Of a DNA stretch of 64,000 nt, positions 46,242-58,327 are shown piece by piece (the stretch's first letter is position 1; each line of letters starts with the position of its first letter). Source of the stretch: Sporothrix humicola (Eukaryota; Ascomycota; Sordariomycetes; Ophiostomatales; Ophiostomataceae); assembly GCA_021396245.1 (NCBI GenBank), contig WNYE01000020.1, forward strand, positions 310,001 to 374,000. Direction: 5' to 3'. The notes below the pieces were generated by a model. That model saw nothing but the letters and a program-made list of their open reading frames with translations, was not told the origin of the DNA and made no database searches. Both the position numbers and the translations under genes were made by a program.

Positions 46242-48750
46242 CTATGCCTGAAGGTCGGCTACCGCACGTGCCACTTCTCTGGTTGCCTTCTGCTCCCAGA
46301 GCTTCCGCGCCTCGGTATCGACGACCGCAGGGTCGGTGACCTCTTCGTACAGTTTGCGAGAAACATCGCGGTTGATTGCTGCATACTGGTCTGCAGTCAG
46401 GTGGCTAGATTTCCAGTGTGGTTTGAGCGCCGAGCGGACAATGCTGCTAATATTCTCCTTCGTCTCAAGCGGTAGCGCGTGGCGTGTCGGCGACGAATCC
46501 AGTGATCGTGTTATCCCCGCTGTCGATGATATGCGTCGAGGACGCGGCTGTTGAATTTCAACGGCTGTGGGAGACCGGTGTTGGTGAGCAGCGTTGTTTG
46601 AGCTGGGTCCGCCGCCGGGACTGGTGGCAGTGTTTTTGCCATGTCCATTTGTACGTGTGCGAACACGGCCACGTCCGCTGCCTTCCGAGTCACTATTTTC
46701 GCCGCCACTGCCAGCGCCTGCACTCATGGAGCTTGCTGATGGCCGCGTCGGCGAGTAATTAGCTGGCGGGTAAACGGGAAGGATATGTGAGCTCAATGTC
46801 GTCGGGGAACTAGCGCGCAAAGGTGGGCGTGGTGGAGGTGTGGTGGACATGGCGCGTGGGCTGTTATATGCGGAAGCAGCGGGCGACGAGGCTACGGGCG
46901 AGGCTGGGTCGGCAGCATGTGCCGGAGGATCGCCAAATAGGCTGCGGATATTATCGTCATCAGACGACGTACTCATCTCAACTTCTTTCAGAAGGGACGA
47001 TAGGAATGACGGCGGCTCGTCGTTTGTGTTTGAAACGGTCGTGGCTGGAGACTGGGCAGCGAGGGCAGGAGAGACCGAAAGGCGGCTCGCTCTCGTGGGT
47101 ACAGGTGCCTGGAGAGACAGACCTTGTCGGGACGACGGCCGAGACGTGGGTCTGGATGACGAAGACGGCCGGGAAGCAGATGGCCTGCTAACGAGAGCCC
47201 GCTCTGTTGGCGTGGCAGGTGCTGCGGCCGAGGTGGTTGGTCTGGAAGAAGACGCGACACCTTCGCTTGGTGCGCCTATACGACGCGTCCGTGGGCGCTT
47301 TAGCTTCCGTTCTTGCTCCTGGGGCGGTTCGATGGGAGACCCTGTGTGTGAGCGCGACTTGCGCTTCCGAGGGTTTGGCGTTGCCATCGCTCCAGATTCG
47401 CATTCAAGAGCCCGATCAAAGTCACCCCAAGCCCGTCGTTCTTGTTGTGACTGTTGAACGGCCGCGACGATAGCGCGAGGATTCGACGAGGACGACTGCG
47501 ACGAGCCCTGGTGGCGTGCAGCGTGGTTCAGGATGGCGTTGGGGATATTGCGCTCGAATATGTCTTGTGCGCCAAGCCGGCGGGCAATGTTCAGCCGCTC
47601 TTGCCACCGCTCGAATTCGCGGCGCTCCTGATCGCGCAATCGCTCCACACGACGGAACTCCTCGAGCGCCTCGTCCTCGTCGTGGTCAAGATCGATGCGA
47701 ATGGCGTCCCAGACATGTCCTGTGATCTGGCTCCACGCGCCCTGCCACGCGTCTGATCTGCCGCGGCGCTGAACACGGCGCATGGTTTGTCTGGTACGGG
47801 GAAAGAAGTTGCGAGAACGGCCTCCCACCGATCTGCCGCCAGGGCCGTAAGTCGCCATGGTTTGGCGGTTAGGACGACTTTGATCATGGGTCGTGATGGC
47901 ATCGCCTAACGAGTCGACACATTCCATGCAGAACCAGGCACCTTCAGGGACGCCATCCAGACCGATACAGTGTGTGTGATAAGGCGTGTCGCAGCCATCG
48001 CAAAGTAATAGGACCTCCTCGTGGTCGGCCAGGTTGCAGACTGGGCATGGAGTTGATATCTCGTCGTCCAGCACTTCTGGCTCCTCGGTCCATGCTGATG
48101 GGTCGAACTCGGCGACTTGCTTTTTGTCCTTGACGGTGTATGTGGAGAGCAGTTTACCTAAGAAAGAAGAGAAGTTTGTTTAGTATGGATCCATGACGCA
48201 AAGCAAGGGACGGAGAAAGCAGCTTGAAAGAAAAGGAACATAAAATCCAACATAAATCCAACATAAATCCAACAAAAGAGTGTCACATACCTCCGATTTT
48301 GTCGTAGACGTCGACAAGATGGAATGACTGCCGGCAGATGGGGCAGCTGTTGGCTTTCGCGGTCCATTCTCGCAGGCAAGTATCGTGTAGCGTATGCTTG
48401 CAGATTTGTATGACGGCAACCAGGTCGTCCTCAAGTGTTTCTACCTGATCGCTGCTGTCGTCATTTGCACCGGCCTTTAAAAGACCAAGATGGCTATTCT
48501 GGACATCGTGATCCTCATCGTCGACATCGTCGCTGCCGCTTTTCTGACCATTCAGTCCGGGCAAGGCGGTCCCTGCAGCTGGAAACGGGCCGCTATTGGT
48601 GTCATCAGTGCTGGGGGCGGTGACTGAGTCCGTAGGGTCGAAGGGTGTGCTAGTGCTGCCACTGTCATCTGGTAGCGGTTTTGGTGGTGGTAGTGGTGGG
48701 GGTTCTGCAGCACGGAGCTGCTCTAGGCAGACTATGCACTGTTCTGCCAT
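46242..48750 (-). CDS. RING and PHD finger protein, Asr1/PHRF1-like
   Basis: Two exons: 48291-48750 and 46242-48157, with a 133-nt intron (ACTAAAC branch site); 791 aa. An N-terminal RING-H2 (CIVC at 5-8, CKHTLHDTC near 119-127, CPIC) is followed by a C4HC3 PHD finger (about 191-235; CPVCN, LLLCDGCDTPYHTHC, WFCMEC). This order is that of yeast Asr1 and animal PHRF1, ubiquitin ligases that associate with RNA polymerase II. A long Ser/Pro/Arg-rich disordered region follows, and the end (about 715-785; ISSIVRSALKPHWKSSHLTADQYAAINRDV) is a helical domain conserved in such proteins. An acidic and Pro-rich insert of roughly 110 residues separates the first two RING cysteines from the rest. The start is Met in MAEQCIVC; no better upstream ATG was seen. 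The polymerase link is inferred. Confidence 0.85.
48244..48277. repeat. Three 11-bp tandem copies inside an intron
   Basis: AATCCAACATA repeated three times (the third copy ends AAA rather than ATA), inside the single intron of the RING/PHD gene. It has no effect on the coding frame. Confidence 0.85.
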
Positions 48751-50720
48751 TGCTAGCGGAGTTTTGGTGGCCACAGCGCCCTTTTTCTTCGCATAGACAC
48801 CGACTTGTGAAAAGGTGTTGTGGAGGATGGAAGAGAGAGGGAAAAAAGGGAAAATATAGTGGCCAGAACAATTGAAGATGAAAGGAGATGGTGCGATGCT
48901 TTGATGGATGAGAAACGAAAGAAGAAGGCAATGTTTTGGTAAGATTCAAGATACAGCAAATGTAGAGGGAAAGAAGTCAAAACTGACGGGGAAAGGAGAA
49001 TAGACGGAAGGAGCTGTTGGCGAAAGGCGAAAAGAAAGCAGGAGGAAAGAAGTGTTTGGTTCAGACTGTTATTATGGGTACGGGTGCTGGTGCCTTCTCT
49101 CTTTTTCTGGGGCGGTGAGTTTGGCGTATTTTGGCGTGGTTTGCCACTGTTCTCGAGGAGGGTGGGAAGGCGCTGAGAGTAACCATAGCAGGCAAGGGGA
49201 GTTTGGGCGAGTCAAAAGGGAAAGAGGGAGAGGGAACGAAGAAAAGGAAATGGCTAAAGTAGTCTATGAGACCAGAGATACAGGAGAGTTAGAGAGGACA
49301 AAGTTAGGTTCGGAGAGGGGAAAAATATAAAGGCGAGCCTTTGGGCATGGCCTTTGTTTTGGCGGCGTAGAACGGGTGTGGTAGGCGCGGCCAACAGGAG
49401 AAATAGGAAAGGAAAGAGTGACATCCGTCGGCGAATCAGAGTCGAAGACCACACACAGTTAGGCACGTTTAAGGGAGGAGCGGGGCGGCAGGGCGAGCAT
49501 GAACAGATGAAGAGGAACAAGCATGGCCCGTGCGGCAGGTGCTTTCGAGTCTCCAGTCACTCATTCTCCTCGAAACTTTTCCCTCTTTCATAATATTTCA
49601 TCTGTCGAGGCCGACAGATCACGGTCGCTCCTTCGTGATAAATTTTACTGTTGAATATGGAGTGCAACTTCAGATACTGAGGAGACATAACAAAAGCATG
49701 AGCTGGCCTTCAAGTCGTGCCTTCCCGCATATGCGGAAAGAGCGACTTCCGTCTCCACCAACGACGCCAGCCAGGAAGAAGGAGCGATGTACAACGCTCG
49801 TTTGTGCTAGCCGCCCAGCCCGGTCAAAGTTTCGTAAAACACCATGTCCGTCGGTCTTCCATTTTGGAGGTGAAAAACTTCACATGGGCTGCCCGCAAGA
49901 CCAAGGCGGTACTTTGTTGTTTCTCCTGTGGTGTCTCTTTAATCTGTATCGGATCTCTCATCTTTGCACGCCAAATGAGGGAAATTGGGCCTATCAAACG
50001 CGGCGAAGGGTACACACCATGCCTCGACAATGCACGCCTTCACGCATGTACCTGGAAAGGGCAGGCACAGAACCACCCACACAGTTCCCCCAATCCAGGT
50101 TGTTCCTGCCCTCTCATGACCATTTTCAACGGAGTGAAAGAGGAAGGATGCCGCCACAGTTCCCCCGGTAAAAGGGGGGACACCACCACCGTGCGTATTT
50201 TAACAGGAGCGTGTTATCAGCCGTATTGCTCCTTCCTTTGTTAGCCGAATTCCACGTCAGCAAGCCAAAACATGTGGACAGAGTTGGTTCTAGCCTAACA
50301 TGCGACCAAGAGTAGTGAGAACAAAATAGATACCGCACTTCAACTAATACCAATAAAAGACCACCATAGAGCATCTAACATCGCGATCCGTTTACGAAGA
50401 CAAACAAAAACAAGGACGTAAATCGAATAGTTTACAAAATGTCCTATGAACGTTTGCAAGATGGACGACAAGGGGCAAATAGGGGTCACGTGCGCGCTAA
50501 ACACTTAGAAATCTCATCCATCGTACCTTCCCCAAGAGCTTTTGAGTTGGAATCGTCAACATAAATATCACAGTCTCCTTTTGCACATTCATATTCTCAT
50601 ATAATAAACTCAGTGAGATATATGGCTTGATATATCTTCACCCGCCAGCTCATAGTTTGCCTGCATCTCGAAGCGACACTGTGATGTGCCACACCCGTTT
50701 TCCCACGCCCTCGATTAAAG
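48751..50720. promoter_or_regulatory. Divergent intergenic region, RING/PHD and DUF3716 genes
   Basis: A 1.97-kb region between divergent start codons. The left part (48760-49100) is CT-rich on the minus strand, as expected for the RING/PHD leader. A + strand frame at 49530-50171 (213 codons) has no motif and mixed composition and is not accepted. No TF site was assigned. Confidence 0.45.
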
Positions 50721-52017
50721 ATGCCGCCTGGATCGACACAGGCAGCTCATGAGACTTCTATCTACAACATGGCGACGTTCAGCTATCTCCCTCCTTCGGG
50801 CCGGTATGCTTTCTCATTGCCAACTGAGCCTGTCTCAAGGGCCGAAGCAGCCATACTTGCTGAAGCATACGCCAGATCTGCAGCAGCTATCTCTGCAAGA
50901 ATAGCAGGAGGTTTTCAACCCGACTCTCGACAAGAGGCCGGGTTCGAGTCGACTACTTCACATAACCTCTCTGCGAGAGCCAGCAGTGCTGCCAGAAGTG
51001 ACCTGCTTAGAGAAGATTTTACGGGGACATCTGGCCACGCATCAGCACCAGCTCTCACAAGACGACCATCTCCCGTAGGGGTGTCATCTCGCCGTTCAGT
51101 GCCTCCAAATCATACACCCTCTTCCATGACTGGGAAATCAAAGGAGGAAAAGGCTGCACAAAGCCGCTACGGTGTTGTTATGGAATTCGACATCGACCCC
51201 AAGGTATCTATTGTCTTTTTTCGCCTGGTTCTCGGCACAAGTACTGACATTTTCCCTTGCAGATGCCGAATCCTCATGAGAAGCCTGCACGCTTTGCAAG
51301 GTGGTTCCGGGACTTTTTTTATGACATGCTCGATATGGGCGAAGGATTGATCTCGGGTAATACCTTCACACTATTGATGGGCTTAGAGCCCAACGAGCTG
51401 AAGGACGAGGAGCCTGATCGGTTCGCCAACTTTGCATTGCGACCGAATACCAAACTGTTTATCCTGAAACGGGCCGCCAATGTTGAGTCAATGTCAATGA
51501 CACTTGCTGGCACTGAAGTAGAAACCCCATGTTCATCGTGCGAGAGGGGCCGCGGACCTTATACGAAATGTATTGTCGTGCCTGGGATGGGAAAAGGCAG
51601 CTGTTCAAACTGTCGCTACAACGGTCAGGGCACCCGTTGCAGCTTTTGGTCTAAAGGTCAGCACACCCCCCCCTTCCTCGGCTTCATTCTGGATTATAGA
51701 CCATTAACTGACATGACGCGTGTCTAGGCGAGGACGCCAACTTCTACATGACAGCAAAACGAAAAGCGGATATAGCCTCGCTTTCTATGCCGGAGCAGAG
51801 TCCAAAACGAGGACGCCCGGCATCATCGGCTCCTCGGCGCCGGCACCCTTCTGTCCCAGCTAGCTGGGGCCCTGATGAGTATCTTGAGGATGACGAGGCT
51901 CCTATGCCTCCTGATATCGCCGACATGATGACGAAAATCAAATCGAATCCTGGCAAAGCAGACGACATCATTTTGCAGAGCATACGCGATGAACTTGCGA
52001 GAACACGGGGGCTATAG
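50721..52017 (+). CDS. DUF3716 domain protein
   Basis: Three exons: 50721-51203, 51263-51656 and 51728-52017; 388 aa. Introns are 59 and 71 nt. The middle exon ends with a cysteine cluster (about 248-290): CSSC, then TKC, then CSNC and RCSF, the signature of the fungal DUF3716 family, whose function is not known. The cluster may bind zinc. The N-terminal ~160 residues are Ser/Ala-rich and disordered. The segment from KPARFARWFRDFFYDMLDMGEG to the cluster is predicted folded. The C-terminal part carries a basic patch (SPKRGRPASSAPRRR) resembling an AT-hook or nuclear localisation signal, then an acidic helical end. A second in-frame ATG lies at 50769. Nuclear location is inferred. Confidence 0.8.
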
Positions 52018-52605
52018 ACGTGGGCTTCTGGTAGGCTGTCACGATTCATTTGCATTAGACTTAGACTAGATAGACACATCCTTTTACCGTCTATTGTTTC
52101 CTCGCGTTCAGCCAATGGTTACTGTATGGAGGAAAGAAAAGCTAGCATCATATAAATAACGGACATGAGGTGAGCTCATACTATCCCTACCAACTGTAAT
52201 TATACGACTAAATCATATATATATTGCGAAGAGGGTAGCTTAATGCATGTGTCATTCATGAGCAGGCCATACATAAACATGTGCATTGGGTTGGGTCTCG
52301 TGTTTTTGAATTTGTTGTGATTTTTTTCATACTTTTGTTATTTTAATTGGTGGCGTCGTCGTCGTATTCACGGGGCTCGGTGTGATCGGACCGCCGAGAA
52401 AATCGAGGAGAGAGGCCAGAAAAACCAGGTACACCATTTTTGCGTGAAATCTTTTTTTCGCCGTATAAACCACGATAAATGTACCAAAAGTGTTGGACGA
52501 ATGCGCGCTTCAGCCCGACCTGTCCCTTCCTCCCTTTAAGACGTCATCCCAAAGAAAAAACATAAAGTCTACCGCATCCTCTGAACCTCGTAGAACTTCA
52601 ACACT
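52018..52605. other. Convergent intergenic region
   Basis: 588 bp between the stop codons of the DUF3716 gene (+) and eL43 (-). It is A+T-rich, with a TATATATAT run at 52215-52224, and should hold both 3' UTRs. No gene is seen. Confidence 0.55.
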
Positions 52606-53763
52606 CTATACCTCGGCAATCTCGCGCAATCTCCGCAGGGTCGAGCGGGTGGCAGCGGCAGCGGGGGTCCTGAGAACATATTGTTAGCAGACGGTCTTGG
52701 TGGAAACAAGAAGAGAGAGACATAGAGGTCCTCCTTCTCAATGGCAACCGGGATACGTACGAGACAACGTAGGCACCGCCAGCAATGGTCTTCTTGCAGG
52801 CCTTGCACTGCCAGATGCCGACAGAGGTACGCCGGACGGTGTTCTTGGCGCAGAAAGTGCAGGTGTACTTGGCATGCTGGGTGATTTCGGCCTTCTTAAT
52901 CTGCTTGCTGTGTGGTTGTTAGACAAAACTGAGTCGATCGAGAGGGGGCCGGGGAGCCCAGAGGGAGTTGTCGTCGGAATTTCAGCGTGGCAAAAGCCAG
53001 CACTTCGTCGGGTTGGGACCGGAAGTCCATTCCTCCGCGTAACTGTCAAAACTTACCGCAGAGAGGCACCGTATCTATGAGAGAAGAGTTGTTAGCATTA
53101 TGATAGATTGACGTAAGTCCAAGCCATCATCGTCACACATCGGGTGTTGGGTTCGAGATATGCTGTCGCGTTTGAAGAAGAAAGAGATGCCGAGGATACT
53201 GCTCTGGTTGAAGCCGTGTCGTGATGCCGTTGCTGGTACATTGCATCCCCATTTGTGATCATATCGTCGTCTCCAGTCCACCTTTTCTCTTTCCTTGTCC
53301 ACACAGCTTTCTGTCGTGTCTTCTTCAATCGATCGTCGGCAGCAAAGTCTCGTTCCATACGTCGTGTGTTCGGATGTTGGCTGGTCGAAAAGAGTGAGAA
53401 TCGTTTGTTCTTACCTGGTACCGTAGCGACCGGTGACGCCGACCTTCTTGGTGCTGTAGAAGAGTAAAGAAAAATGGTCAGCATTTCAATGTCCGTTCAA
53501 AGACGAATGCCATGCTACACGGCGGCCCCGTCTGCCCCGACGAGTAAAACAGGAAGCCCGGTTCGTCGAAGATATTGACGTCCGCGATCTGTCGTCAAAA
53601 TGGCGATCAAAATGGTATCCTCCGCCTCATCATCGTCGATATTTTCGAGTCGCTTGGTCTTCCTGTTTTTGTCGTCGATGGCGGGCAAGGGCTACCGTGC
53701 AGCATTGAAATTCGAATAATCGATAGATCGAGGAAAATGGGTGCATGCGTACTGCTTCGTCAT
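52606..53763 (-). CDS. RPL43: 60S ribosomal protein eL43 (L43/L37a)
   Basis: Five exons: 53753-53763, 53415-53453, 53057-53074, 52761-52907 and 52606-52669; 92 aa, exactly the size of yeast L43. The protein is a zinc-binding component of the large ribosomal subunit. It shows TKKVGVTGRYGTRYGASLR, then the four zinc ligands in YTCTFC and WQCKAC, and ends AGGAYVVS...LRRLREIAEV. Exons 2-5 are certain. Exon 1 (11 nt, ATGACGAAGCA, donor GTACGC) is chosen because it is in phase and restores length and the MTK start; it makes residue 4 His where the family has Arg. Introns of 299, 340, 149 and 91 nt and an 18-nt third exon make this an unusually fragmented small gene. Confidence 0.92.
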
Positions 53764-55461
53764 TGTGAATGTGTTGAGAAATGTTCTTGTTGTCTAAAAC
53801 AGATTTTCTCTTCGGGATGCGGATGATGTTCGTGATGGGTTTTCGTTTCGCTCTTGCGATTTTCGTTACTAGAAGGGGGGCGCCCAAAGATTTTTTTCTC
53901 TACCCAGACCAAAGGCGGCCCACGAATTTTCCGCCCTAAGCAATTTGGCTGGGAAGGACTCAGAGCTGTCCGCACAAAGCGTGAAAAAAGTGTGGTGGAT
54001 CGGATTTACTTGTACTCCGAGGTCATGTGATGGCCCAAACCTAAATAAGTGAGAGCGATCCAACTAGCGGTTATCTATCTTAGTCATCCATTTTCTTGAT
54101 CTAGATTGGCCCCATAAAAAAAGCTCGAGACTTCTCCTCTCGGCCACTGCCGTGTTAGTGACTTCGTCCTGAGTTCAACAAACCATCTTAAGAGCCATAC
54201 TCTCCATCATCATCTTTTTTAGCTTTCATGGGATTTTTGATAAAACGTATAGACTTTATTGGAAACAACGGGTATGAAATAAAAGGTTTCGGAAAAAGTT
54301 ATTTATTGACCAGTGTTTGGCAGTCAAAATCGGGTGGTGTGGTGGTTCAAGCACAACACAACTGTCGTTGCTGGTTGGTCTCCTGCGCATTACATGCATC
54401 TCTTGGTAACCTTACACTGAAGCTTGTGTCACTTGGCTGGTGTCCAGTGTGATGTTTACGATGTATATCAATAGAACCGGGGTTCCTGCAGTGAGGCCAC
54501 GGCACCTTCCTTCGCCTTCTTCCGTACCAAGGCCGTGCCTTCCCCCGAGTGCACTCCCAGCAGGAATGAGAGAGCACAGAAGAACAATTCACTGTTCTAC
54601 CATTCACATCGCTCTGGTTGATTATATCATAACATGGCCAGTCTTTCCCTACCTCTTTCCATATGCCTGGAGTCCATCCGACACCGACGGAGTCACGTGC
54701 ATCGTACTTTTGATTGCCTAACGCAATTGGGACATACGCTCGACCTCGGCCTGAGGAGGGGGCGATCAAAAGCCAGCTGGCAGCTGGAAGCTGTCGGACG
54801 CCACTGGAGCTTCTGAAAATGCTTCTAGACTGGCACAAATGTAACGAGCGACAGGGTCTGTGAACGATTTCGGACGATCGTCCCACAGTTTTGACTGATT
54901 GCATCCTTCGGCCAGATAACGAGGGACTTTCTCGATTTGCGCTGTGTTGATGACCAATTCAACTCGGGTTCATGCAATTTTGAAGCAGAAAAAATGGACA
55001 ATGACCTGTTTTGAAAAAGAAGAATAATCCCCGTATCGTTGAAAGATGCCACTTTCGGTGGCAAGGCGGAGGGGCCGCCGGAAGACGCTGTAGTGGGAAA
55101 GTAGGCACCGGCAGCTAGACAAAAGTGAAAAGCTCAATGGTGGGCGAATCTGCGTATATGATGTCGTGACTGCCGCCGCCGTTTGTTCTTGCCTTCCTCC
55201 CTTGACTCGGTCCTGCCACTTTGTTTTGAGCTGTACTTACTGATCGACTTTTTTGGGAAAGAACGGCCGCCCTCGTCGCACTTTCTTTGCTGTCCGTACC
55301 TAATTGCCCCTTTTAATTAGACGGCCGACGTGCAGGTCACACATAATAATAGCTGCTCTTTCCTCTCATCCACCCCGCCTGAGCTCAACTTGATTTTTTC
55401 TACCTCTCCTGAACCGCAATAGAAATCCATCCCAACATTTGAATCTCAACAAACAAGCACA
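53764..55461. promoter_or_regulatory. Divergent promoter region, eL43 and oxidoreductase
   Basis: 1.7 kb between divergent starts. The right end (55300-55461) is a CT-rich leader followed by A-rich sequence just before the oxidoreductase ATG. A partial palindromic motif GTACTCCGA lies at 54012-54020. A 74-codon + strand frame at 54228 has no features. No specific ribosomal-protein promoter element was identified. Confidence 0.5.
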
Positions 55462-56922
55462 ATGCCTTTCAAGAAGCACGGGCGGACCTATGACCTGGTC
55501 CTGTTTGGCGCAACAGGTGAGATTTTGACAAGTGCCGACGGATCATGCGCTGGCTCAATGCTACCCCCGCTCGCCCCGTACACTATCAATTGGTGCAGCT
55601 GTTTAATTGTTGCCACTGAAAGCGGTCGATTGCTGACGTCTTTGGACAGGTTACACCGGTGCTTACACCGCCGAGTACATCTCGAAAAGCCTGCCGACAG
55701 ATTTGAAATGGGCCATTGCAGGCCGTTCGCAGGACAAGCTTGACAAGCTTGCGGCCGAGTTGAAGGAGATAAACCCTGACCGTCTGCAGCCTAGCATCGA
55801 GATTTGCAGTGTCAACGACGGCGAATTGGCCCAGCTGGCCAAGAAGACAGCCGTCCTCATCTCAACTGTCGGCCCGTACGGCACCTACGGCGAGCCTGCG
55901 TTCAAGGCTTGCGCCGAGACCGGCACTCACTATGTCGACGTCACTGGCGAAGTTCCCTTTGTGGCCAAGATGATTCGCAAGTACGAGGCTGCGGCCAAAG
56001 CCTCGGGTGCCCTCATGTTCCCGCAGAGCGGTATTGAGTCTGCGCCGGCCGATCTTGCGGCCTCAGAAGTCGCCCGCGTCATCCGCACCGAGCTGGGCGC
56101 CAAAACGGCCGATGTCAATGCGTCAATCAAGATCAAGGCTCTGCCTTCCGGCGGTACTCTCGACACCGTGCTTACCATCTTTGACAACTTCTCATTAAGT
56201 GACCTGCGCTCGTCTATGGCCCCGTATGCGCTGTCACCAGTGCCGCGGCCCGACGGCCACCGTGGCAGCCCGCCGCTGTTGTCGTACCTGACTGGCGGTG
56301 TCCGTGTTCGGCATCTGGGCCAGCTGACGACGTCCATATGCGGCTCGACCAACGCCGCACAGGTTGAGCGCACATGGGGTCTGCTGTCGACGCTCCCCGG
56401 CCGCAGCGCCGAGACCTACGGTCCCAAGTTCTCGTTCGCCGAGTACGCTCGTGCACGCAACTGGCTGCAGGGTGCCCAGACGCACTGGTTCCTGGCCATT
56501 AGCAGTTTCCTCCTGGCGACGTTCCCGCCGTTCCGCTGGCTGGCCAAGCGCTATGTCTTTGCACCCGGCACTGGCCCGACGCGCGAGGAGGCACGCAAGA
56601 ACGTTATCGAGTACCGTGCCGTGGGCACTCCCGATACAGAGAAGCCGACCAAGGTGGCCTTCTCACATGCTCTCTTCCGTGGTGGCATGTATGACTGTAA
56701 GTTACAATCCGTCTTGGCTTTGTGTCGATACAAGTTTGTTTGTGGACCCCTTCTGACAATTTAGTGACTGGTGTTCTGGCATCTGAGGCCGCCCTGAGCA
56801 TCCTCCAGGACGATCTCAAGCTGGATGGCGGCATCTACACGCCGTCGTTCTTGGGCCCCAAGTTCATCGAGCGTCTTGGCAAGGCCGGCTTCAAGTATGA
56901 GACGGAACTCATCGACGCATAG
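55462..56922 (+). CDS. Saccharopine dehydrogenase-like oxidoreductase
   Basis: Three exons: 55462-55516, 55650-56696 and 56765-56922; 419 aa, the usual size for this family. It belongs to the SCCPDH / trans-acting enoyl reductase group rather than to true lysine-pathway saccharopine reductases. The N-terminal dinucleotide-binding motif GATGYTGAYTAEYI is split by intron 1 after GAT. Further landmarks are WAIAGRSQDKL, ISTVGPYGTYGEP, GTHYVDVTGEVPF and GIESAPADLAA. A hydrophobic segment at about 298-322 (HWFLAISSFLLATFPPF) may associate with membranes or lipid droplets, as reported for relatives. The substrate is unknown. The gene is not next to lysine-pathway genes. Confidence 0.9.
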
Positions 56923-58327
56923 ATTGGCCACTGATAAGGCTGCTTGTTATGTTGATATTTTGGATACTCTTTATTGTCCCTGGATATTTTTATTGCATTT
57001 TTATTTTATTTTTTATTTTGCATTGTCTTCTCTTTTTATGTAGTTAGATGAGCATCAAGATTGGATCACCAATAAGCGGGATAGCACCACAAAACCGGGA
57101 AAAGAGACGGCTCGTTAAAGATATACCGTGCCACAACAGACGGCACAGTAGAGTATTAATCCAATTGACTGGTTGTCCTTTGATTCACACCCACCGACAG
57201 AAGACCTCTCCAGCCCCGACCTGTTGAATTGGTCATTCTCATGCATCTTGCATTAGCACACCGAAGAGCCAATATTCCATTTTGCTAGCGCTGCATTACA
57301 GGACATGGGAACGCTGGGCAAGCCCGACTGGGCTAGGATTGACTCCCACACCCTCCTGTAATGCGCTGAAATTCGCGGTGCCCATTCGCCCAGTAAAAGC
57401 GGAGAACGGCCCATGTGGCTGGTCAGAGAGGTCTTGGATTTTGGAGAATTTGACGCTGCATCAAGGCAAGTGTTGCAGGTCGCTCCTGCTGTTCTGTCAG
57501 CAGCTGCTAGGGCCAGCCAGTCGCGCCTGCTGTGGAGAAGGACAAACGTCATTTACACAGAAATCGAAAAGCTCAGAAAGTCGCAAAGTTACACAACGAA
57601 CAAAAATCTACAAAAAAAACAAAGAGCCTTTTGAAATTGTATGGATCGGGGTCGGGGTCCTCTTTCAAAGTGAACGAACAATTTTGAAGAGGTAAGTCAC
57701 CAAGTCGGATAATATGAACGGCATCGTGCTGCACTGTGACGTTGTGGACCTTTTGCTCCTGCCTGCTAAAAAACACGGTCATTGACTACGAGGGCTCCAC
57801 GCTGCAGCACAAGATAGTGCAGGAGCGAACTGCAGCAGCTTCCCGTCGTGCTAACAGCACTGCTAACAAAGGACCGGCCGCACCTAGTCCAAAAAGTCCA
57901 ACAAACACAAAGCACAAACAGAAGAAAGACTTTACTTTCTCTCTCCAATTTACATCACCATCTGACGCCGGGAGCCAATGCAATGGTTTTTGGTGCTGCA
58001 TTGCCATCCAGATTGACTGCATAGCCCTTTGCGACACCTGCGTCAGGTCTGTCCCTTTCGATTGGCGACCTCATCTTACAACTCTGGTTTGGGCTCTTGG
58101 CTTTTTGTTTTCTTTTTTCGCCACTTGGAATACAGCGAGCTTTTTTCTCTCTTCTCAGCTCAGCAATCGGGCAATTGATCAAACGAAAGCCTCGAGAACC
58201 TCAAAAGCGACGACAGACATCGAGATACGCCCCGAGAGCGTGTCAGAGGCTCAGAAACACAGAGGCTCGAACACGCCCACTCACGCCTTATCCTGTTACA
58301 CGGGGCTCGCCTCGTTTTTGTCCGACA
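56923..58327. other. Intergenic, tandem + strand genes
   Basis: 1.4 kb with the oxidoreductase 3' UTR (T-rich, 56960-57040) and the leader of the DUF155 gene. Frames on both strands at 57253-57695 look weakly protein-like but have no motif, overlap each other antisense, and are not accepted. No regulatory element was assigned. Confidence 0.45.

Noticed and set aside
49530..50171. 213-codon + strand frame
   Set aside because: No motif, mixed composition, lies within a divergent promoter region.
57253..57695. Frames on both strands between the oxidoreductase and DUF155 genes
   Set aside because: They overlap antisense, have no domain and no leader; one could be real but nothing decides it.
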